Source: a virus
Length of the DNA: 22,831 nt
Virus record (IMG/VR): IMGVR_UViG_3300047560_000213
Coordinates: 1-22,831 of that record
Strand: one strand, 5' to 3'
Shown: one piece after another, positions 18,201 through 22,345 of the stretch
Layout of the letters: each line of letters begins with the position of its first letter
How positions within the stretch are numbered: position 1 is the first letter of the stretch
Made by a program: the position numbers and the translations under genes
Notes under the pieces: generated by a model
What the model was told of the DNA's origin: nothing
The model's database searches: none
The model's input: the letters and a program-made list of their open reading frames with translations, nothing else

Positions 18201-18766
18201 GGGATTACGGCGTAACTACCGATATTGCCTATAGATTGAACTGGATAGTTATCTTCAATGTACTCTGAATCTACTATCACAGTAGGTGTCTTTTGTGTGA
18301 ACTTACCGGTATCAGCATTGAATTCATAGATACCCCATGTAGAATTAGTTGTATCTAACCAATAAGTACCGTCTGCTGGGTTTCCTGTAGGACGTGATAA
18401 TGTACCTACTAACTGTCCTAAGTCGATATCTGCACGTAAAACATAAGCACGATTAGTAGCACCTAATAATGAATATGTTGCTAATAAGCCATATTCATTT
18501 AGTTCGTAACCTTGAATTGGTGTACCGTTCGTTGTCTTATAGAAGAATGGAGTACCAAACAAGTTCACTAGGTCACGCTGACTTGTAACTTGATATAATT
18601 TATTTGCGTTTGCGGCTGTTGTTGCTGCTGCAACTCCTGTACCTGCTGCATTAGCTTTATTCTCTGCTGTTGCTAACAAGATTAAGGGAACTGAATTTGA
18701 GGCAGCAGGAAGATACTGACTTTGGTCAATGATTGTAACTTCTACGCCTGGTGATACTAGTGCCAT
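15215..18766 (-). CDS. 18: Tail sheath protein gp18, enlarged (1183 residues)
   Basis: This is the contractile tail sheath subunit. The conserved N-terminus (MALVSPGVEVTIIDQSQYLP) and a C-terminal core from about 800 on match the T4 gp18 family: FPQGMLLFNTRRSGYNVKQF (814-833), AYMGRKAQRNMVVQALKAAI (867-886), NNRNNTAYIIGD, YPWLAPAGTRRGTIDN (1004-1019), INPLAYFTGIGLLNYGNKNV and LNTGEIASL at the end. T4 gp18 is 659 residues. The extra roughly 500 residues lie between about 120 and 800 as surface insertions containing four GxxW(L/I/F)..(T/S) units (132, 347, 665 and 731) and other beta modules. The start has AAGGAA six bases upstream. It begins the tail block after an intergenic region shared with the divergent zinc-finger gene. 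Confidence 0.95.
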   Translation of the reverse strand: MALVSPGVEVTIIDQSQYLPAASNSVPLILLATAENKANAAGTGVAAATTAANANKLYQVTSQRDLVNLFGTPFFYKTTNGTPIQGYELNEYGLLATYSLLGATNRAYVLRADIDLGQLVGTLSRPTGNPADGTYWLDTTNSTWGIYEFNADTGKFTQKTPTVIVDSEYIEDNYPVQSIGNIGSYAVIPTENLVGDFARATYFYKNFNNEWVVLGSSDWKKAVPFVIGSNGNPTLNDGDYFSITVGSSFYLTVPIVTGDTTETLANKINALGVSYLFARTIDGRLAISYGEPGLNKNITLSNVSGTPLQDLGLATTSPSTFYCPDTSYGTSANMPLWTAGQSYPHPTGSVWIKTSIAGSGMDLNVSRYITSTDTWKSLVVGKYTSVAAAIGDLSSDGGKSIPAGTVIATYQQGTYATQFDPIPYEFLTLWEKTSTGSVTTTGTVTSPSITSGLDLTIVVSNSDGSVSTYVLTTTGTTATAFVSAWLSANIADTTASVSVNNAVQITHNNGGIILLSDIDTTGQSNGLLSELGFSQGGANVSYGSLAVYKNSAVSPKSVNSLAGSGGTYSITNFGTYYEIEVINGGSGYILGDTITFSGADIGGVDNTNDVTIRVMNDESLVPSPVASFTYVSGTPKQNYFVWLGNWSKLEYIANEGAPVTNPLNGTKWFYSTASQVDIMINKDGEWYGYGNVNYDQNGHPIDGSNTTDPNGPIVSTTAPTEQSSGDPLQYGDLWLDTSDLENYPKLSRWQMVDSLDQWVAIDNTDQTSQNGILFADARWANNGTVNPVNDPIVPISTLLTTNYIDLDAPDPTLFPQGMLLFNTRRSGYNVKQFTTNYFTAAKYPDMDLPTNSYTWVSASGLQSNGAAYMGRKAQRNMVVQALKAAIGTNQSILEEDTFFNLISCPNYPELQPDMVTLNNNRNNTAYIIGDTPLRLPDQATDLINWATNQAGAISTGEDGLVTRNEYMGLFYPSGITTDLTGAAVVVPASHMMLRTFLRNDTIAYPWLAPAGTRRGTIDNATNIGYLDAATGEFVVIKNRMAIRDVLYTNQINPLAYFTGIGLLNYGNKNVKDTQSALDRINVARLVAYIRYQLQILARPFVFEPNDALTRSQIQGVVQSLFIDLVAKRGLYDYLVVCDDSNNTPARIDRNELWIDVAIEPVKAAEFIYIPVRVLNTGEIASLK
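16367..18409 (-). repeat. Internal repeat-rich insertion in gp18
   Basis: Within the sheath insertion, four short units share G(T/S/D).W(L/I/F).(T/S)(T/S), followed after 15-30 residues by another tryptophan or aromatic residue: about residues 132-160, 347-378, 664-690 and 730-760. Two longer modules (about 233-313 and 447-537) also look alike, each a beta strand, a T.(T/A)..(F/L) helix and an ending L..LG(L/F). A GGSGY..GDTI motif lies at 584-594. Divergence is high, so boundaries are approximate. Confidence 0.55.
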
Positions 18767-18817
18767 GTTAAATTTCCTTTATGTTATGATTATGAGGGTT
18801 AACGCCCTAACGTACAT

Positions 18818-18825
18818 ATATTTAG
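18818..18825 (-). promoter_or_regulatory. Possible late promoter CTAAATAT for gp18
   Basis: The minus strand reads GCTAAATATATG, 51 bases before the gp18 ATG. It is the only TAAATA-like sequence in the gp18 leader and is further from the start than at other genes, giving a leader of about 45 bases. Confidence 0.4.
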
Positions 18826-18855
18826 CGAAAATATTAAAAAATACCCAATTAGCGT

Positions 18856-18867
18856 ACCTTCGAAGGT
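18856..18867. promoter_or_regulatory. 12-bp perfect palindrome ACCTTCGAAGGT, possible operator
   Basis: The sequence is a perfect two-fold palindrome and directly abuts the CTAAATAC motif of the zinc-finger gene. It lies in the divergent region between that gene and gp18. The right half (AAGGT) could also serve as a ribosome-binding site 11 bases before ATG 18879 on a longer message. A protein-binding role is inferred only from symmetry and position. Confidence 0.4.
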
Positions 18868-18875
18868 CTAAATAC
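18868..18875 (+). promoter_or_regulatory. Late-promoter-like motif CTAAATAC before the zinc-finger gene
   Basis: The plus strand reads TCTAAATACGTTATG. Aligned to TATAAATA, the core is followed by exactly four bases and then ATG, the same geometry as at 384-391. Transcription starting six bases after the core would begin within about one base of the start codon. Confidence 0.55.
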
Positions 18876-18878
18876 GTT

Positions 18879-19223
18879 ATGAGACCTATCTGCAAAACTT
18901 GCAACAAAAACTTTTGTGCTGTGAATTACAAGCGCGGTGAGGTAACTCATTACCGAAGTTCATGTGATGAATGCGGTCGTAAAAAGAACAAGAAAAAACC
19001 TAGAGTTCCTAGTTGGCAGAAGTCTGGGTACAAGAAAAAAGCCACATGTGATTTATGTGGCTTTAAAAGTATCTACCCATCTCAAACTACAGTGTTTCAC
19101 ATAGATGGGAATTTAGAAAATTCAATTTTTACTAATCTCAGGACCATATGCCTCAACTGTGTTGAAGTCATAAAACGCAAAGAAGTCACTTGGCGTAGGG
19201 GTGACTTAGAGGTTGATAATTAA
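18879..19223 (+). CDS. Small zinc-finger / degenerate HNH-like protein, 114 residues
   Basis: The protein has two N-terminal CxxC pairs (C5/C8 and C29/C32), a CDLCGF knuckle (C57/C60) and then an HNH-like block, FHIDGNLENS followed by NLRTICLNCVEVI. In active HNH nucleases the last CxxC is normally followed by histidine; here it is valine, so catalysis is doubtful. I recall close relatives (RP.CK.C..., HYRS.CD.C) as a conserved small family in aquatic T4-like phages. I chose ATG 18879 because this gives the family-like MRPICKTC start and excludes an upstream stretch that would run into gp18. It is the lone plus-strand gene amid minus-strand genes, and its 3' end overlaps gp1 by 18 bases. Nucleic-acid binding is likely; its role is unknown. 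Confidence 0.8.
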   Translation: MRPICKTCNKNFCAVNYKRGEVTHYRSSCDECGRKKNKKKPRVPSWQKSGYKKKATCDLCGFKSIYPSQTTVFHIDGNLENSIFTNLRTICLNCVEVIKRKEVTWRRGDLEVDN

Positions 19224-19841
19224 ATCAATCTGTTTACGCAAATCATCTATAGTTCCGTTATTATCTAAGTAATGGTCATAGTTCAGTCCCACACTAGAAT
19301 ACTCACTTGCATGTACTCTATTCTTGTCTAGTTTAGCTTTGCTAATAGACCAAGCTGAGTTACCATCAGGACCCCTGTTAAATGCAATTGCGGCATCATA
19401 CCAGTTTGGCCTGTCACCACGTTCTACCCTCATAGTTATTCCCCCGGCGTCTTTTATAGCTTTTACCTCATTAGAAAAACGACAGTCAGTAATTACAATG
19501 TCATCTTTGGCTTGACGTAGTTTGTTTTCTACGCTAGCTACCCAAATATCACTATGGAATCCCCTACGACAAACTTCAGTACCCCACTGTTGTAGTATCC
19601 ACCTAGGAGTAAGGTCAGGCATGTCTAATCGTTCTGCCCACCAAGGATCTACTTTTTCTCTCCATTCACGGCTAGTCTTAGTTGTGCCTTCTAGCATTTC
19701 TCTGTCCCAACCAAATACTGATGCAACTGCGTCTTTAAGAGAAGCCGCAAAACTGATTCTTTTGAATCCGTGAAATGTACAAAGATAGTCAGCAATAGTG
19801 TCTTTGCCGCTACCAATAAATCCGGTGACGCCTATAATCAT
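19206..19841 (-). CDS. 1: Deoxynucleoside monophosphate kinase gp1, 211 residues
   Basis: This cytoplasmic enzyme phosphorylates dNMPs to dNDPs for phage DNA synthesis. It has a P-loop GFIGSGKDTIA (about 7-17), RISFAASLKDAVASVFGWDR (31-50, the LK.A and FGW elements of the T4 gp1 family), a WILQQWGTEVCRRGFHSDIW segment (81-100) and a DIVITDCRFSNEV strand-helix (114-126). T4 gp1 is 241 residues. It follows gp13 after a hairpin that contains its ribosome-binding site AGGAG, nine bases before ATG 19841. It has no TAAATA motif in front, in keeping with an early or middle metabolic gene. Its 3' end overlaps the convergent zinc-finger gene. Confidence 0.9.
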   Translation of the reverse strand: MIIGVTGFIGSGKDTIADYLCTFHGFKRISFAASLKDAVASVFGWDREMLEGTTKTSREWREKVDPWWAERLDMPDLTPRWILQQWGTEVCRRGFHSDIWVASVENKLRQAKDDIVITDCRFSNEVKAIKDAGGITMRVERGDRPNWYDAAIAFNRGPDGNSAWSISKAKLDKNRVHASEYSSVGLNYDHYLDNNGTIDDLRKQIDLIINL

Positions 19842-19850
19842 AAAAGAAAA

Positions 19851-19879
19851 CTCCTGTAATACTTATTATATTACAGGAG
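19851..19879 (-). promoter_or_regulatory. Perfect 11-bp hairpin covering the gp1 ribosome-binding site
   Basis: The arms CTCCTGTAATA (19851-19861) and TATTACAGGAG (19869-19879) are exact complements with a seven-base loop. On the minus-strand message the 3' arm ends in AGGAG, the gp1 Shine-Dalgarno, followed by TTTTCTTTT and ATG. It may hide the start of gp1 in read-through messages, act as an intrinsic terminator or attenuator after gp13 because of the U-rich tail, or both. A TATAAT also lies across the loop on the minus strand, without a well-spaced -35. Confidence 0.65.
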
Positions 19880-19900
19880 CGTGACGAAATAAATGTCAGT

Positions 19901-20662
19901 TTAACCAATTATCCAAGTTAATGGCTGTGAATGGTCAACATAACGCTTCAACTCGTCTATTAAATCTTTCTGTTGTTGTAAGCCTTCCGACTTCATTGCT
20001 GTACCATTTAATGATGTACCACCACCTGGGCCTGCAATTGAACCAAACTTTTCACGTGCCTCACCTATAATCATTTTACAGGTAGCCAATGTGAAGTCAC
20101 CAATCCATATTCCTGCTCCTGGATCTTGTAGCAACTCTGCTTCAGGGCGCTGAATGTCGGCCCATATAAGTATCTGTTCTCCACTAGCTTTAGGATCACG
20201 TACTATTTTAATCTGTTTCGTAACGGGGTTGAATGTATAGATAACATACCCACCGAACATACGTGCGGCTAATTCAATGTAGCCTGCATAGAAATCGTAT
20301 GTAGCCAAACCACCTGCGTAGTTGTAATTCAACAAATACGTATTAAGAATAGCACTTGAGAATGGGTCAAAGCTACTTGCGGCTGGACCAGTTTCTAAAC
20401 CAACCGTTCTACGAAACACTTGTCGTACACTCATAAACTCTTGGGGAAGAGTATAAATGTAAGTGTCCTTTTCCATCTTCATTAATGTGTAAGATTCTAT
20501 CGTAGAGTTTTGTGCCCTCTGACGATAGATTTTAATGGAATAGGAATAGGCTGCTTCTAAGTGAGCAGGGTCTAATTCAATATCTACGATTCCGTCACCT
20601 AAACGCAATCTGATATTTTGGAATAATGCTTCTTTTAATTCGTCTAACGATAGACCGGCCAT
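19901..20662 (-). CDS. 13: Neck protein gp13, 253 residues
   Basis: This head-tail connector protein is part of the neck formed with gp14. It matches the gp13 family of T4-like phages: LRLGDGIVDIELDPAHLEAA (36-55 region), IKIYRQRAQNSTIESYTLM, TYIYTLPQEFMSVRQVFRRT (72-91 region), then a GGLATYDFYAGYIELAARMF block with FGGYV, and a C-terminal LTWIIG. It has a perfect hairpin over its ribosome-binding site (20669-20693) containing a late-type motif. It follows MazG by 38 bases in the same direction. In T4 gp13 and gp14 are adjacent on one strand; here gp14 lies on the opposite strand beyond two other genes. Confidence 0.88.
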   Translation of the reverse strand: MAGLSLDELKEALFQNIRLRLGDGIVDIELDPAHLEAAYSYSIKIYRQRAQNSTIESYTLMKMEKDTYIYTLPQEFMSVRQVFRRTVGLETGPAASSFDPFSSAILNTYLLNYNYAGGLATYDFYAGYIELAARMFGGYVIYTFNPVTKQIKIVRDPKASGEQILIWADIQRPEAELLQDPGAGIWIGDFTLATCKMIIGEAREKFGSIAGPGGGTSLNGTAMKSEGLQQQKDLIDELKRYVDHSQPLTWIIG

Positions 20663-20668
20663 AAAAAT

Positions 20669-20693
20669 CTCCAGATAATGTATTTATCTGGAG
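20669..20693 (-). promoter_or_regulatory. Hairpin over the gp13 ribosome-binding site, with embedded late motif
   Basis: The arms CTCCAGATAA (20669-20678) and TTATCTGGAG (20684-20693) pair perfectly over ten bases with a five-base loop. On the minus-strand message the 3' arm ends in GGAG, then six bases, then ATG 20662. The late-type motif ATAAATAC (20687-20680) spans the end of the 5' arm and the loop. A message starting downstream of that motif would lose the 5' arm and leave GGAG free. Confidence 0.75.
20680..20687 (-). promoter_or_regulatory. Late-promoter-like motif ATAAATAC before gp13
   Basis: The minus strand reads GATAAATAC, 17 bases before the gp13 ATG, the same spacing as at other structural genes. 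It sits inside the 20669-20693 hairpin, so promoter and RNA structure share sequence. Confidence 0.65.
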
Positions 20694-20700
20694 CTGGCTA

Positions 20701-21108
20701 TTACAGATCACCTTCTTTTCGGTTCTCGCTATAGAATGCATCAAAGTGTCCGCCCGGGTACCGTGCTTCAAGTTTTGCAACATTCTCAGCAATTACCTCG
20801 TTAGGATCATATCCAAGTGCCCTACAAGCATTGATCCAATACCAAATGATATCACCGAGTTCACGCTTCATGTGAAAACGATTATCCTCATTGAATGGCT
20901 TACCTTGGAACAACATCTTTTTAACGATTTCGTTAAACTCGCCTCCTTCACTTGCTAGACCAATACCGGCTGTAGCAAGCAATGGAACATTTAGTCCTAG
21001 TTCTTGCAATTCAAGTACACGTGCAATAAACGTACCTGTGTTGTTACTTGCGTCACTTGTGACTGCTTGGACAAAGTCCTGATATTTGTTTAAATCAATT
21101 TTACTCAT
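20701..21108 (-). CDS. mazG: MazG-like nucleotide pyrophosphohydrolase, 135 residues
   Basis: This is an all-alpha NTP pyrophosphohydrolase of the MazG type. The metal-binding pattern ExxE...ExxD is present: E54 and E57 in LASEGGEFNE, then E83 and D86 in KRELGDIIWYW, with spacing normal for the family. Phage MazG proteins are thought to hydrolyse (d)NTPs or alarmones and so modulate host metabolism; the substrate cannot be told here. It is coupled to the 377-residue gene by a TAATG overlap and has no Shine-Dalgarno of its own. With that gene it forms the part of the operon immediately behind the sigma-70-type promoter. Confidence 0.88.
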   Translation of the reverse strand: MSKIDLNKYQDFVQAVTSDASNNTGTFIARVLELQELGLNVPLLATAGIGLASEGGEFNEIVKKMLFQGKPFNEDNRFHMKRELGDIIWYWINACRALGYDPNEVIAENVAKLEARYPGGHFDAFYSENRKEGDL

Positions 21109-22241
21109 TAGAATGCTTTCAAAATAATCATGTTCTCATTAAAGCGACCGTTAGGTGTAGTACTGACAGCTTTAATGTCCTTAAAGAATTTACGTGCCGC
21201 AGGCTTTGAACCCATGACTTCTTTAATTTGCTCACCCGGCTTACGCAGGGTTTTAATCTCGCTCTGATTAGTATCAAAGCCTAGAATTGTATTACCCTTG
21301 ACTGTAAAAGTCTTAGAGTACTCATCCGCAATATAGTGATGCAGTTTGCGCTTGCTAGTATCATATACCCACGCTTCACTAGCACCGTGAAGTTTTGTAG
21401 GATGGATACTGATAAGATCCAGCTTATTTGCGGCGTCTTTGAATTCCTTCATGTACTTGAGTTTAGCTACAACTTTCTCAATAGGAACTGCCTTGCGCTT
21501 ACGTGGCGCTTTGCTTGCTTTCTTAATAGAAATGTAACTGTTCAAGTCACCTAGAACGCCGTCGATGAATTTAGTGATGTTTCGAACCTGAACCTTACCC
21601 AAATGTTTGTATGCTTCGGTTAGGTCTTTGTCTTTGCCCTCACTCAATTGCTCAAATTCTTCCTGCTTTTTCTTCCAGATATCAACAATCAACGGAATAT
21701 GTTGGGGCATAACGTTGAAACGTGCTACAACATCTACAGTTTTGGCACTTGCTTTACCCACTTGTATAAAATCGTCAAACACACCCTCAAGTTCACCTGC
21801 GGCTTCGCGGGCTTTGTCACGCATAATTTCCTGTACATTAGGACGATTGGTGACTTTTTCTTCTTTGACTTCAACAACCTTGACTTTCAATTTAGTCAAT
21901 CGGGTAATCTCGTTTTCGAGAGTCAATTCCTCATGTTCGTTGAGTTCTAGACCACGCAATGTCATACGTGCTAGCCAGCAATGTGTCATTACAAAATCGC
22001 GGTCATCAATTTTGCGAATAAGTTTGGCTTCATTTTCACGCTTATTGTGATCCAAATACTGCGCCAATAGTTCTTTTGCATCCTTCTTACCGTAGAAACG
22101 GTTGTACCACGTAAAACCTTCTTCACTTTCGGGCTGAATTGGGAAGAATGGCTCGTTACCCATATACTTTGTATCAGCATCACGGGGATTCAATGCTTTC
22201 ACAAAATGGTCGCCAGTCAGTTTGGGTTTACGTGTAGCCAT
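21108..22241 (-). CDS. Conserved phage protein of unknown function, 377 residues
   Basis: The protein begins MATRKPKLTGDHFVKALNPR. It is charged and mostly helical: a heptad-like Glu/Lys-rich region lies around residues 100-130, a KKASKAPRKRKAVP basic patch around 238-251 suggests nucleic-acid contact, and the C-terminal third is beta-containing (AWVYDTSKRKLHHYIADEYS). I recall similar proteins in aquatic T4-like phages but no function. It is the first gene after an exact sigma-70 consensus promoter and has a strong Shine-Dalgarno AAGGAG seven bases before ATG 22241. It leads MazG by a TAATG overlap. Position suggests an early-expressed role rather than a virion component. Confidence 0.8.
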   Translation of the reverse strand: MATRKPKLTGDHFVKALNPRDADTKYMGNEPFFPIQPESEEGFTWYNRFYGKKDAKELLAQYLDHNKRENEAKLIRKIDDRDFVMTHCWLARMTLRGLELNEHEELTLENEITRLTKLKVKVVEVKEEKVTNRPNVQEIMRDKAREAAGELEGVFDDFIQVGKASAKTVDVVARFNVMPQHIPLIVDIWKKKQEEFEQLSEGKDKDLTEAYKHLGKVQVRNITKFIDGVLGDLNSYISIKKASKAPRKRKAVPIEKVVAKLKYMKEFKDAANKLDLISIHPTKLHGASEAWVYDTSKRKLHHYIADEYSKTFTVKGNTILGFDTNQSEIKTLRKPGEQIKEVMGSKPAARKFFKDIKAVSTTPNGRFNENMIILKAF

Positions 22242-22266
22242 GTATACTCCTTATAAAACATACTGT

Positions 22267-22295
22267 ATTATATAGTGTAATCCATTTATTGTCAA
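22267..22295 (-). promoter_or_regulatory. Exact sigma-70 consensus promoter for the 377-residue/mazG operon
   Basis: The minus strand carries TTGACA (22295-22290), a 17-base spacer and TATAAT (22272-22267), consensus in both boxes and in spacing. Transcription would start near 22260, giving a leader of about 20 bases that includes AAGGAG before ATG 22241. This is a host-RNA-polymerase early promoter by form. Confidence 0.85.
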
Positions 22296-22343
22296 GTTTC
22301 GTAGGTAATACTTTTGTAATAAATACTAAGTAAACGGATTACA
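22276..22343. repeat. Inverted repeat TGTAATCC / GGATTACA in the divergent region
   Basis: TGTAATCC lies at 22276-22283, inside the spacer of the minus-strand sigma-70 promoter. Its exact complement GGATTACA lies at 22336-22343, two bases before the gp14 ATG. The 52-base separation argues against a stable hairpin. It could be a pair of binding sites, or chance. Confidence 0.35.
22319..22326 (+). promoter_or_regulatory. Late-promoter-like motif ATAAATAC before gp14
   Basis: The plus strand reads TAATAAATACTAAG, 19 bases before the gp14 ATG. It points away from the sigma-70 promoter in the same 104-base intergenic region, giving one early and one late promoter back to back. Confidence 0.65.
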
Positions 22344-22345
22344 AT

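Noticed and set aside
18792-18808. AGGG/CCCT inverted repeat in the gp18 leader
   Set aside because: Only about four base pairs with a six-base loop and no T-run, so too weak to call a terminator or riboswitch.
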